Part shown: piece by piece, positions 11,576-24,500 of the stretch
Position numbering within the stretch: position 1 is the first letter of the stretch
Layout of the letters: every line of letters begins with the position of its first letter
NCBI GenBank assembly: GCA_036417435.1
Contig: JAZAQT010000468.1
Location: forward strand, 146,251 to 210,250
From: Inia geoffrensis
Lineage: Eukaryota; Chordata; Mammalia; Artiodactyla; Iniidae
Length of the DNA stretch: 64,000 bases
Reading direction: 5' to 3'
Position numbers and translations under genes: made by a program
Notes under the pieces: model-generated
Seen by the model: the letters and a program-made list of their open reading frames with translations, nothing else
Told to the model about the DNA's origin: nothing
Databases searched by the model: none

Positions 11576-13312
11576 ATGGCCAAAAAGAGCATATGCATTT
11601 TTTCCTGATTATATTCAGGAAAATATGCATACGCCCTTTTTGGCCAACCAAGAAAGCCTGCAATGGAAATCCGCACTACAATGAAGTCTCACGTCCCAAT
11701 GCTCAAAAGAGCTGTCTGAAAAAATTGTAAAATCCAGAGAGGCAGGACAGAAAGTGGAGAACAGGCAGCCTTTTTATGCTGTTGGGTGGGATGTAAATTG
11801 CCAACAGCCACTCTGGAGAAGTATATGGTGTTTTCGGAAACATATAAAAAACCAAGCTACAGAACCGAGGGCACTTCCACTTATGGTCCTACAGATTAGG
11901 AAAATTCAGCTGAAAAAGACACAGCCACCCCAAAGTTTGGGGCTGCTCTGTTTACAAGAACCTCGACTATGGTACAATTTCAATAGCCCAGAAAGAGAAA
12001 AAGTAGATATAGAAGTTGTGGTACTTAAGTACAATAGAATATTACTCAGCAATGAAATTAATGTCACCAGGCCCGTAGCAGCATAATAAGTGGTTTAGGT
12101 ACGATGATTCTAAGTGAAATAAGTCACACAGAAAAAGAAACATCGTAAGTTATCACTAATACCAGAATGTAAACACGGCTACACATGAACTGTATGACAA
12201 AACACAATAGTCTCACATTTACCAAAGAAACTTAAGTTTGCTTAATGGAAAAGGTGAGTTGGGAGGCTGTATAAGAGCAGAGGTTGAAATTAGTACAGAT
12301 ACCATTCCATAAGCCAAATATATACTAGACAAGACCTACACCTTGCTCAACGAAATGGACTTGACACCCTGTATTCACTGCCTAGGAATATACCTGACCA
12401 CGAAGAATCTTAAAACCCATGTATTTGTAGGTCGCTGTAATAGAATCATGTGTGTGTACAGCGGCACAAACACAGCAGTGAAAATTAGCTATATCCTATT
12501 ATAAAAATAAATTGCAAAAACAAAACACAAAAACAGTGAAATAGAGAGAAATTCTTAACTCTTTCATTCAGGGCTTGTGATGAAACCTGGATTTCTCTCT
12601 ACATACACAGCTGGGGGAGATACAAGGCTGGACACTTGGGGCTGATAGGATTGCTGAGGTTTCATGAGCGAATGAAGACCCTTTGATGGAATAGTGCATG
12701 GTCCCCATTCCATGGCTTTCAAATCTCCAGGTTTAAGGGATTCATACTTCAATTAAAATATGCATGAGAAACCCAAATTGTGGTCAACCAAGTGATCGAG
12801 CAAATTTTCTAACACTCATCTCAGTTTTTGCCCCCTGTTACTCGGGATCCCCTTTCCATAAGCTTTACTATCTCTCTCCACATTATGAGAGACAATGTTT
12901 AACCTCCTGTTTGGCAAAGTTCGCAATTTCTTCTGAAGGTGAACAGGAATAGGGAGAACGAATGAGCAACTAACTCTGTGTTTGAACGGGCACATTGAAC
13001 TCTGATTGCCAACCAGGAAGAAGAATTCACCAAAGGCACAGCATGCCATGCCGAAACCAGATTAAGGCCTGAAGCAATTCTGCTGTATTGTGGTAAGATC
13101 ACGAGAAAGCTAGTTGAGAAAAAAACTTAAAAACACTGTACTTCACAAACCTGCAGAGTAACAAATGAACCCTATCATCCAAAAATATACTGAAGTAAGG
13201 CTGTGAAGAGGAACTGAACACGCGACAGAATTGCAGGAAAATGTCTTCAGGCGGTAAATAGGAATTGCTCTGAAAAAATAGGAAAAGAGGCAGAACTTTG
13301 ACAATGGCACAC
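11576..13312 (+). repeat. Satellite unit, copy of 457-2193 (1737 bp)
   Basis: Co-linear with the unit at 457 at a constant offset of 11,119 bp, with about a dozen substitutions noted by eye. Both share features absent from the central array, such as the CATAGGGAAAGAGG stretch before the dyad and an imperfect left arm with AGAGCATATGC. Confidence 0.93.
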
Positions 13313-15042
13313 TTGTCCAAAAAGTGCATGTGCGTTTTCTCCGAATATATTCAGGAAAAAAGGCATACGCCCTTTTTGGCCAACCAAGCAGGCCTGCAAC
13401 TGAAATCCACACTACAATGAAGTGTCACTTCCCACCGCTCAAAAGGGCCTTCCGAAAAAAGTGTAAAATCCAGACAAGCAGGACAGACCAGGGAGAACAG
13501 GCAGCCTTGTTATGCTGATGGGCGGGATGTAAATTGCCAACAGCCACTCTGGAGAAGTGGATGGTGTTTCCTGGAACAAAGAAAAAACCAAGCTAGAGAG
13601 CCTAGGGCACTTCCACTTATGGTGCTATAGAATCGGAAAATTTAAATGAAAAAGACACAGCCACACCAAAACTTGGGGCTGCTCTGTTTACGGGAATCTT
13701 GACTATGGTACAACTTCAATAGCCCAGAAAGAGAAAAATGGATATAGAAGTTGTGGTACATACCTACAATGGAATATCACTGAACAATGAAATCAATTGC
13801 ATCAGGACAGTAGCAGCATAATGAGTGGATTTACGTACGATGATTCTAAGTGAAATAAGTCACACAGAAAAAGAACCATCATAAGATATCACTAATTCCA
13901 GGAATGTAAACACGGCTACGTGTGAACTGCATTACAAAGCAAATCAGAGTCTCACATTTACAAAAGAAACTCATGCTTGTTTAAGGAGAAAGGAGAATGG
14001 GGAGGCTGCATAAAACCAGAGGTTGACCTTAGTCCAGAAACCATTCCATAAGCCAAATATATATTAGATAAGACCTACTCCTTGCTCAACCAAATGGACT
14101 CAACACCCCATATTCAAAACCTAGGAATATACCTATGAAGAAAATTAAAACCCATACATTTATAGGTCTCCATAAGAAAATCATTTGTGTACAGCAGCAT
14201 ACACACAGCACTGTAAATAAGCTAAATCCTCTTATAAAAATAAATTTGAAAAAGAAAACACAAGGGCTGTGAAATAGTGAGAAATTCTTAAATAAGTCCT
14301 TCAGAGCTTTTGAGGAATCTTGGATTTACCACCTCTACATCCACAGCTGTGGGAGAGATAAGGCTGGACAATGGAGCTGATAGTATTGGTGAGGGAATGC
14401 AGACCCTTTTAGGTAATGGTGCATGGTTCCCATTCCAAGGGTCCCAAATCTCCACGTTTAAGGGATTTATCCTTCAGCTAAAATATGCATGGAAAACCCA
14501 GAATATGGTCCACGAAGTGATCAGGCACAATTTCTAAAACTCATCGCCATTTTAGCCCCCTGGTACTCGAGTTCGCCATTCCAGATGCAATATTAACATT
14601 CTCCCCACTTGGAGAGTCAGTGCCTTTGACCTCTTGTTTGGCACAGTTTGCAATTTCTGTGGAAGATGAACAGGAATAAGGAGAACGAATGAGCAGCTAA
14701 CTTGATGTGTTTGGACGGGCACATTGAACTCTGATTTCCCTACAGGAAGAAGAATTCACCAAAGGCTCAGCGTGTCATGCCGGAACGAGATTAGGGACTG
14801 AAGCAATTTTTCGGGTTTGCAGTCAGCTCACAAGAAAGCGAGTTGAGAAAAGGAGATTTTGGGCACTGTAACTCACAATCCTGCAGAGTTCCAAATGTCC
14901 CCTATCATCCAAAAATTTATTGAAGGAAGGCTGTGAAGAGGACTTTAACGCGACGCAGAATTGCAGAAAACAGATATCAGGGGGTAGGTAAGAACTGCTC
15001 TGAAAGCGTAGGAAAAGAGGCAGCAGTTCGACAGTGATGCAC
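13313..15042 (+). repeat. Mosaic satellite unit at homogenisation edge (1730 bp)
   Basis: The first ~900 bp follow the old unit at 2194. From about 14690 to the end it matches the end of the C unit (26840-27198), including ATGTCCCCTATC, GGTAGGTAAG and a palindrome left arm reading CCAAACACGGCG. The unit therefore joins diverged edge sequence to homogenised array sequence. It lacks the same four bases near 14132 as the units at 2194, 48036 and 60182. Confidence 0.9.
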
Positions 15043-16777
15043 TTGGCCAAACACGGCGTATGCGTTTTTTCCTGAATATATTCAGTAAAAAACGCATACG
15101 CCCTTTTTGGCCAACCAAGCAAGCCTGCAATGGAAATCCGCACTACAAGGAAGTCTCACTTCCCACCGATCCAAAGGGCCGTCCGAAAAATTTGTAAAAT
15201 CCAGAGAGGCAGGACAGGCAATGGAGAACCGGCAGCCTTGTTATGCTGATGGACCGGATGTAAATTACCAACAGCCACTCTGGAGAAGTGGATGGTTCTT
15301 CCTGGAACAAAGAAAAAACGAAGCTAGATAGCCTAGGGCACTTCCCATAATGGTGCTATAGATTCGGAAAATTTAAATGAAAAAGACACAGCCACACCAA
15401 AGTTTGGGGCTGCTCTGTTTACTGGATCCTTGACTATGGTACAACTTTAATAGCCCAGAGAGAGAAAAATGGATATAGAAGTTGTGGTACATCCCTACAA
15501 TGGAATATCACTCAACAATGAAATCAAAGGCAACAGACCAGTAGCAGCATAATGAGTGGATTTAGTTACGATGATTCTAAGTGAAATAAGTCACACAGAA
15601 AAAGAAACATCATAAGATATCACTAATACCGGGAATGTAAACACGGCTACGTGTGAACTGCATTACAAAACACAACAGATTCTCACATTTACAAAAGAAA
15701 CTTATGCATGCTTAAGGGGAAAGGAGAGTGGGGAGGCTGCATAAAACCAGAGGTTGACATTAGGACAGATACCATTCCATAAGCCAAATATATATTAGAC
15801 AGGACCTACACATTGCTCAACCAAATGAACTCAACACCCCGTATTCAAAACCTAGGAATATACCTCACTATGAAGAAAATTAAAACCCATACATTTATAG
15901 GTCTCCATAAGAAAATCATTTGTTCACAGCAACATACACACAGCAGTGTAAATAAGCTAAATCCCCTTATAAAAATAAATTTGAAAAAGAAAACACAAGG
16001 AATGTCAAATAGAGAGAAATTCTTAAATAAGTCCTTCAGGGCTTGTGAGGAATCTTGCATTTACCACCTCTACATCCACAGCTGTGGGAGAGATAAGGCT
16101 GGACACTTGGGGCTGATACTATTGGTGAAGGAATGCAGACTCTTTGAGGTAATGGTGCATGGTTCCCATTGCACGGGTCCAAAATCTCCACGTTTAAGGG
16201 ATTTATCCTTCAGCTAAAATATGCATGGAAAACCTAGAATATGGTCCACGAAGTGTCCAGGCAAAATTTTAAAACTCATCGCCATTTTAGCCCCCTGGTA
16301 CTCAAGTTCGCCGTTCCAGATGAAATATTAACATTCTCCCCACTTGGAGAGTCAGTGCCTTTGACCTCTTGTTTGGCACAGTTTGCAATTTCCGTGGAAG
16401 ATGAACAGGAATAAGGAGAACGAATGAGCGGCTAACTCGATGTGTTTGGACGGGCACATTGAACTCTAATTTCCCTACAGGAAGAAGAATTCACCAAAGA
16501 CTCAGCATGCCATGCCAGAACAAGATTAGGGCCTGAAGCAATTCTTCGGGTTTTCGTTCAGCTCACAAGAAAGCGAGTTGAGAAAAGGAGATTTTGGGCA
16601 CTGTAACTCACAATCCTGCAGAGTTCCAAATGACCCTTTTCATCCAAAAATTTATTGAAGGAAGGCTGTGAAGAGGACTTGAACGCGACGCAGAATTGCA
16701 GAAAACAGATATCAGGGGGTAGATAAGAACTGCTCTGAAAGCGTAGGAAAAGAGGCAGCAGTTCGACAGTGACGCAC
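15043..16777 (+). repeat. Satellite unit, subfamily A (1735 bp), first copy
   Basis: Subfamily A is marked by ATTCAGTAAAAAACGC in the palindrome right arm, one A fewer in GAGAAAAATGG, loss of a C in AAAATTTTAAAAC, TTGTTCACAGCAAC, GGTGAAGGAATGC, and GACCCTTTTCATCC near its end. Copies lie at 27199 and 30671, all exactly 1735 bp. This one differs from them by a few bases (right arm TTTTTGGCC instead of TTTTCGGCC, CTGTTTACTGG instead of CTGTGTACTGG). Confidence 0.93.
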
Positions 16778-16849
16778 TTGGCCAAAAAGGGCGTATGCGT
16801 TTTTTCCTGAATATATTCAGGAAAAAACGCATACGCCCTTTTTGGCCAA
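16778..16849. repeat. 72-bp perfect palindrome (type example)
   Basis: Two 36-bp arms meet without a spacer. The left arm begins TTGGCCAAAAAGGGCGTATG and the centre reads GAATA|TATTC (between 16813 and 16814). Outside it the flanks (CAC... and CCAAGC...) no longer pair. The same dyad opens every unit: 457, 2194, 3925, 9826, 11576, 13313, 15043, 16778, 18515, 20252, 21989, 23726, 25463, 27199, 28934, 30671, 32406, 34143, 35880, 37617, 39354, 41090, 42826, 44562, 46298, 48036, 49768, 51503, 53239, 54975, 56710, 58446, 60182, 61914 and 63649. By eye about 18 of the 35 are perfect; most others from 15043 on have one or two mismatches. Confidence 0.97.
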
Positions 16850-16993
16850 CCAAGCAAGCCTGCAATGGAAATCCACACTACAAGGAAGTCTCTCTTCCCA
16901 CCGATCCAAAGGGCCGTCCGAAAAATTTGTAAAATCCAGAGAGGCAAGACAGGCCATGGAGAACCGGCAGCCTTGTTATGCTGATGGACCGGA

Positions 16994-17730
16994 TGTAAAT
17001 TACCAACAGCCACTCTGGAGATGTGGATGGTGCTTCCTGGAACAAAGAAAAAACGAAGCTAGATAGCCTAGGGCACTTCCCATAATGGTGCTATAGATTC
17101 GGAAAATTTAAATGAAAAAGACACAGCCACACCAAAGTTTGGGGCTGCTCTGTGTACTGGATCCTTGACTATGGTACAACTTTAATAGCCCAGAGAGAGA
17201 AAAAATGGATATAGAAGTTGTGGTGCATCCCTACAATGGGATATCACTCAACAATGAAATCAATGGCAACAGACCAGTAGCAGCATAATGAGTGGATTTA
17301 GTTATGATGATTCTAAGTGAAATAAGTCACACAGAAAAAGAAACATCATAAGATATCACTAATACCGGGAATGTAAACACGGCTACGTGTGAACTGCATT
17401 ACAAAACACAACAGATTCTCACATTTACAAAAGAAACTTATGCATGCTTAAGGGGAAAGGAGAGTGGTGAGGCTGCATAAAACCAGAGGTTGACATTAGG
17501 ACAGATACCATTCCATAAGCTAAATATATATTAGACAAGACCTACACATTGCTCAACCAAATGAACTCAACACCCCGTATTCAAAACCTAGGAATATACC
17601 TCACTATGAAGAAAATTAAAACCCATACATTTATAGGTCTCCATAAGAAAATCATTTGTTTACAGCAACATACACACAGCAGTGTAAATAAGCTAAATCC
17701 CCTTATAAAAATAAATTTGAAAAAGAAAAC
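16994..17730 (+). repeat. L1-derived half of the satellite unit (type example)
   Basis: This part of the unit aligns in order with the end of L1 ORF2 and the L1 3' UTR. TGTAAATTACCAACAGCCAC...TGGAGA matches TGTAAATTGATACAGTTAC...TAGAGA of the free L1 at 4829. TGGGATATCACTCAAC matches TGGAATATTACTCAGCC (5061). AAGGGGAAAGGAGAGTGG matches AAGGGGAAAGTGGGAGG (9518). It ends in TTATAAAAATAAATTTGAAAAAG, like an L1 tail. It covers roughly offsets 216-950 of every unit. Divergence from L1 is high, so the capture is old. Confidence 0.85.
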
Positions 17731-18514
17731 ACAAGGAATGTCAAATAGAGAGAAATTCTTAAATAAGTCCTTCAGGGCTTGTGAGGAATCTTGCATTTAC
17801 CACCTCTACATCCACAGCTGTGGGAGAGATAAGGCTGGACACTTCGGGCTGATACTATTGGTGAGGGAATGCAGACTCTTTGAGGTAATGGTGCATGGTT
17901 CCCATGGCACGGGTCCCAAATCTCCACGTTTAAGGGATTTATCCTTCAGCTAAAATATGCATGGAAATCCCAGAATATGGTCCACGAAGTGAGCAGGCAA
18001 AATTTCTAAAACTCATCGCCATTTTAGCCCCCTGGTACTCGAGTTCGCCGTTCCAGATGCAATATTAACACTCTCCCCACTTGGAGAGTCAGTGCCTTTG
18101 ACCTCTTGTTTCGCACAGTTTGCAATTTCTGTGGAAGATGAACAGGAATAAGGAGAACGAATGAGCAGCTAACTTGATGTGTTTGGACGGGCACATTGAA
18201 CACTGATTTCCCTACAGGAAGAAGAATTCACCAAAGGCTCAGCGTGCCATGCCGGAACGAGATTAGGGACTGAAGCAATTCTTCGGGTTTGCAGTCAGCT
18301 CACAAGAAAGCGAGTTGAGAAAAGGAGATTTTTGGCACTGTAACTCACAATCCTGCAGAGTTCCAAATGACCCCTATCATCCAAAAATTTATTGAAGGAA
18401 GGCTGTGAAGAGGACTTGAACGCGACGCAGAATTGCAGAAAACAGATATCAGGGGGTAGATAAGAACTGCTCTGAAAGCGTAGGAAAAGAGGCAGCAGTT
18501 CGACAGTGACGCAC
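17731..18514 (+). repeat. Non-L1 part of the satellite unit (type example)
   Basis: About 785 bp from the L1-like tail to the next palindrome, of unrecognised origin. It carries the conserved open frames seen in every copy: the 3' part of a plus-strand frame ending RDLSFS, and minus-strand frames of 85-151 codons crossing the palindrome. None has a recognisable domain or independent conservation. The stretch TTTGCAATTTCTGTGGAAGATG near 18120 only vaguely resembles a MIR core. Confidence 0.7.
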
Positions 18515-21500
18515 TTGGCCAAAAAGGGCGTATGCGTTTTTTCCTGAATATATTCAGGAAAAAACGCATACGCCCTTTTTGGCCAACCAAGCAAGCCTGC
18601 AATGGAAATCCACACTACAAGGAAGTCTCTCTTCCCACCGATCCAAAGGGCCGTCCGAAAAATTTGTAAAATCCAGAGAGGCAAGACAGGCCATGGAGAA
18701 CCGGCAGCCTTGTTATGCTGATGGACCGGATGTAAATTACCAACAGCCACTCTGGAGATGTGGATGGTGCTTCCTGGAACAAAGAAAAAACGAAGCTAGA
18801 TAGCCTAGGGCACTTCCCATAATGGTGCTATAGATTCGGAAAATTTAAATGAAAAAGACACAGCCACACCAAAGTTTGGGGCTGCTCTGTGTACTGGATC
18901 CTTGACTATGGTACAACTTTAATAGCCCAGAGAGAGAAAAAATGGATATAGAAGTTGTGGTGCATCCCTACAATGGGATATCACTCAACAATGAAATCAA
19001 TGGCAACAGACCAGTAGCAGCATAATGAGTGGATTTAGTTATGATGATTCTAAGTGAAATAAGTCACACAGAAAAAGAAACATCATAAGATATCACTAAT
19101 ACCGGGAATGTAAACACGGCTACGTGTGAACTGCATTACAAAACACAACAGATTCTCACATTTACAAAAGAAACTTATGCATGCTTAAGGGGAAAGGAGA
19201 GTGGTGAGGCTGCATAAAACCAGAGGTTGACATTAGGACAGATACCATTCCATAAGCCAAATATATATTAGACAAGACCTACACATTGCTCAACCAAATG
19301 AACTCAACACCCCGTATTCAAAACCTAGGAATATACCTCACTATGAAGAAAATTAAAACCCATACATTTATAGGTCTCCATAAGAAAATCATTTGTTTAC
19401 AGCAACATACACACAGCAGTGTAAATAAGCTAAATCCCCTTATAAAAATAAATTTGAAAAAGAAAACACAAGGAATGTCAAATAGAGAGAAATTCTTAAA
19501 TAAGTCCTTCAGGGCTTGTGAGGAATCTTGCATTTACCACCTCTACATCCACAGCTGTGGGAGAGATAAGGCTGGACACTTCGGGCTGATACTATTGGTG
19601 AGGGAATGCAGACTCTTTGAGGTAATGGTGCATGGTTCCCATGGCACGGGTCCCAAATCTCCACGTTTAAGGGATTTATCCTTCAGCTAAAATATGCATG
19701 GAAATCCCAGAATATGGTCCACGAAGTGAGCAGGCAAAATTTCTAAAACTCATCGCCATTTTAGCCCCCTGGTACTCGAGTTCGCCGTTCCAGATGCAAT
19801 ATTAACACTCTCCCCACTTGGAGAGTCAGTGCCTTTGACCTCTTGTTTCGCACAGTTTGCAATTTCTGTGGAAGATGAACAGGAATAAGGAGAACGAATG
19901 AGCAGCTAACTTGATGTGTTTGGACGGGCACATTGAACACTGATTTCCCTACAGGAAGAAGAATTCACCAAAGGCTCAGCGTGCCATGCCGGAACGAGAT
20001 TAGGGACTGAAGCAATTCTTCGGGTTTGCAGTCAGCTCACAAGAAAGCGAGTTGAGAAAAGGAGATTTTTGGCACTGTAACTCACAATCCTGCAGAGTTC
20101 CAAATGACCCCTATCATCCAAAAATTTATTGAAGGAAGGCTGTGAAGAGGACTTGAACGCGACGCAGAATTGCAGAAAACAGATATCAGGGGGTAGATAA
20201 GAACTGCTCTGAAAGCGTAGGAAAAGAGGCAGCAGTTCGACAGTGACGCACTTGGCCAAAAAGGGCGTATGCGTTTTTTCCTGAATATATTCAGGAAAAA
20301 ACGCATACGCCCTTTTTGGGCAACCAAGCAAGCCTGCAATGGAAATCCACACTACAAGGAAGTCTCTCTTCCCACCGATCCAAAGGGCCGTCCGAAAAAT
20401 TTGTAAAATCCAGAGAGGCAAGACAGGCCATGGAGAACCGGCAGCCTTGTTATGCTGATGGACCGGATGTAAATTACCAACAGCCACTCTGGAGATGTGG
20501 ATGGTGCTTCCTGGAACAAAGAAAAAACGAAGCTAGATAGCCTAGGGCACTTCCCATAATGGTGCTATAGATTCGGAAAATTTAAATGAAAAAGACACAG
20601 CCACACCAAAGTTTGGGGCTGCTCTGTGTACTGGATCCTTGACTATGGTACAACTTTAATAGCCCAGAGAGAGAAAAAATGGATATAGAAGTTGTGGTGC
20701 ATCCCTACAATGGGATATCACTCAACAATGAAATCAATGGCAACAGACCAGTAGCAGCATAATGAGTGGATTTAGTTATGATGATTCTAAGTGAAATAAG
20801 TCACACAGAAAAAGAAACATCATAAGATATCACTAATACCGGGAATGTAAACACGGCTACGTGTGAACTGCATTACAAAACACAACAGATTCTCACATTT
20901 ACAAAAGAAACTTATGCATGCTTAAGGGGAAAGGAGAGTGGTGAGGCTGCATAAAACCAGAGGTTGACATTAGGACAGATACCATTCCATAAGCCAAATA
21001 TATATTAGACAAGACCTACACATTGCTCAACCAAATGAACTCAACACCCCGTATTCAAAACCTAGGAATATACCTCACTATGAAGAAAATTAAAACCCAT
21101 ACATTTATAGGTCTCCATAAGAAAATCATTTGTTTACAGCAACATACACACAGCAGTGTAAATAAGCTAAATCCCCTTATAAAAATAAATTTGAAAAAGA
21201 AAACACAAGGAATGTCAAATAGAGAGAAATTCTTAAATAAGTCCTTCAGGGCTTGTGAGGAATCTTGCATTTACCACCTCTACATCCACAGCTGTGGGAG
21301 AGATAAGGCTGGACACTTCGGGCTGATACTATTGGTGAGGGAATGCAGACTCTTTGAGGTAATGGTGCATGGTTCCCATGGCACGGGTCCCAAATCTCCA
21401 CGTTTAAGGGATTTATCCTTCAGCTAAAATATGCATGGAAATCCCAGAATATGGTCCACGAAGTGAGCAGGCAAAATTTCTAAAACTCATCGCCATTTTA

Positions 21501-24500
21501 GCCCCCTGGTACTCGAGTTCGCCGTTCCAGATGCAATATTAACACTCTCCCCACTTGGAGAGTCAGTGCCTTTGACCTCTTGTTTCGCACAGTTTGCAAT
21601 TTCTGTGGAAGATGAACAGGAATAAGGAGAACGAATGAGCAGCTAACTTGATGTGTTTGGACGGGCACATTGAACACTGATTTCCCTACAGGAAGAAGAA
21701 TTCACCAAAGGCTCAGCGTGCCATGCCGGAACGAGATTAGGGACTGAAGCAATTCTTCGGGTTTGCAGTCAGCTCACAAGAAAGCGAGTTGAGAAAAGGA
21801 GATTTTTGGCACTGTAACTCACAATCCTGCAGAGTTCCAAATGACCCCTATCATCCAAAAATTTATTGAAGGAAGGCTGTGAAGAGGACTTGAACGCGAC
21901 GCAGAATTGCAGAAAACAGATATCAGGGGGTAGATAAGAACTGCTCTGAAAGCGTAGGAAAAGAGGCAGCAGTTCGACAGTGACGCACTTGGCCAAAAAG
22001 GGCGTATGCGTTTTTTCCTGAATATATTCAGGAAAAAACGCATACGCCCTTTTTGGCCAACCAAGCAAGCCTGCAATGGAAATCCACACTACAAGGAAGT
22101 CTCTCTTCCCACCGATCCAAAGGGCCGTCCGAAAAATTTGTAAAATCCAGAGAGGCAAGACAGGCCATGGAGAACCGGCAGCCTTGTTATGCTGATGGAC
22201 CGGATGTAAATTACCAACAGCCACTCTGGAGATGTGGATGGTGCTTCCTGGAACAAAGAAAAAACGAAGCTAGATAGCCTAGGGCACTTCCCATAATGGT
22301 GCTATAGATTCGGAAAATTTAAATGAAAAAGACACAGCCACACCAAAGTTTGGGGCTGCTCTGTGTACTGGATCCTTGACTATGGTACAACTTTAATAGC
22401 CCAGAGAGAGAAAAAATGGATATAGAAGTTGTGGTGCATCCCTACAATGGGATATCACTCAACAATGAAATCAATGGCAACAGACCAGTAGCAGCATAAT
22501 GAGTGGATTTAGTTATGATGATTCTAAGTGAAATAAGTCACACAGAAAAAGAAACATCATAAGATATCACTAATACCGGGAATGTAAACACGGCTACGTG
22601 TGAACTGCATTACAAAACACAACAGATTCTCACATTTACAAAAGAAACTTATGCATGCTTAAGGGGAAAGGAGAGTGGTGAGGCTGCATAAAACCAGAGG
22701 TTGACATTAGGACAGATACCATTCCATAAGCCAAATATATATTAGACAAGACCTACACATTGCTCAACCAAATGAACTCAACACCCCGTATTCAAAACCT
22801 AGGAATATACCTCACTATGAAGAAAATTAAAACCCATACATTTATAGGTCTCCATAAGAAAATCATTTGTTTACAGCAACATACACACAGCAGTGTAAAT
22901 AAGCTAAATCCCCTTATAAAAATAAATTTGAAAAAGAAAACACAAGGAATGTCAAATAGAGAGAAATTCTTAAATAAGTCCTTCAGGGCTTGTGAGGAAT
23001 CTTGCATTTACCACCTCTACATCCACAGCTGTGGGAGAGATAAGGCTGGACACTTCGGGCTGATACTATTGGTGAGGGAATGCAGACTCTTTGAGGTAAT
23101 GGTGCATGGTTCCCATGGCACGGGTCCCAAATCTCCACGTTTAAGGGATTTATCCTTCAGCTAAAATATGCATGGAAATCCCAGAATATGGTCCACGAAG
23201 TGAGCAGGCAAAATTTCTAAAACTCATCGCCATTTTAGCCCCCTGGTACTCGAGTTCGCCGTTCCAGATGCAATATTAACACTCTCCCCACTTGGAGAGT
23301 CAGTGCCTTTGACCTCTTGTTTCGCACAGTTTGCAATTTCTGTGGAAGATGAACAGGAATAAGGAGAACGAATGAGCAGCTAACTTGATGTGTTTGGACG
23401 GGCACATTGAACACTGATTTCCCTACAGGAAGAAGAATTCACCAAAGGCTCAGCGTGCCATGCCGGAACGAGATTAGGGACTGAAGCAATTCTTCGGGTT
23501 TGCAGTCAGCTCACAAGAAAGCGAGTTGAGAAAAGGAGATTTTTGGCACTGTAACTCACAATCCTGCAGAGTTCCAAATGACCCCTATCATCCAAAAATT
23601 TATTGAAGGAAGGCTGTGAAGAGGACTTGAACGCGACGCAGAATTGCAGAAAACAGATATCAGGGGGTAGATAAGAACTGCTCTGAAAGCGTAGGAAAAG
23701 AGGCAGCAGTTCGACAGTGACGCACTTGGCCAAAAAGGGCGTATGCGTTTTTTCCTGAATATATTCAGGAAAAAACGCATACGCCCTTTTTGGCCAACCA
23801 AGCAAGCCTGCAATGGAAATCCACACTACAAGGAAGTCTCTCTTCCCACCGATCCAAAGGGCCGTCCGAAAAATTTGTAAAATCCAGAGAGGCAAGACAG
23901 GCCATGGAGAACCGGCAGCCTTGTTATGCTGATGGACCGGATGTAAATTACCAACAGCCACTCTGGAGATGTGGATGGTGCTTCCTGGAACAAAGAAAAA
24001 ACGAAGCTAGATAGCCTAGGGCACTTCCCATAATGGTGCTATAGATTCGGAAAATTTAAATGAAAAAGACACAGCCACACCAAAGTTTGGGGCTGCTCTG
24101 TGTACTGGATCCTTGACTATGGTACAACTTTAATAGCCCAGAGAGAGAAAAAATGGATATAGAAGTTGTGGTGCATCCCTACAATGGGATATCACTCAAC
24201 AATGAAATCAATGGCAACAGACCAGTAGCAGCATAATGAGTGGATTTAGTTATGATGATTCTAAGTGAAATAAGTCACACAGAAAAAGAAACATCATAAG
24301 ATATCACTAATACCGGGAATGTAAACACGGCTACGTGTGAACTGCATTACAAAACACAACAGATTCTCACATTTACAAAAGAAACTTATGCATGCTTAAG
24401 GGGAAAGGAGAGTGGTGAGGCTGCATAAAACCAGAGGTTGACATTAGGACAGATACCATTCCATAAGCCAAATATATATTAGACAAGACCTACACATTGC

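Noticed and set aside
15813..16217. 134-codon plus-strand frame present in almost every unit
   Set aside because: It recurs with the repeat period, spans L1 3' UTR-derived sequence, has no domain, and is freely broken by indels in several units (for example near 62831 and 48857). It is an incidental frame.
16558..17013. 106-151 codon minus-strand frame over the palindrome
   Set aside because: Its length depends on chance stops. Its palindromic peptide is explained by the DNA dyad and it shows no coding signature.
18285..18300. TTCGGGTTTGCAGTC as a CENP-B box
   Set aside because: It has TTCG but lacks the required A and CGGG positions. No other match was found on either strand of the type unit, so centromeric function is not supported by this motif.
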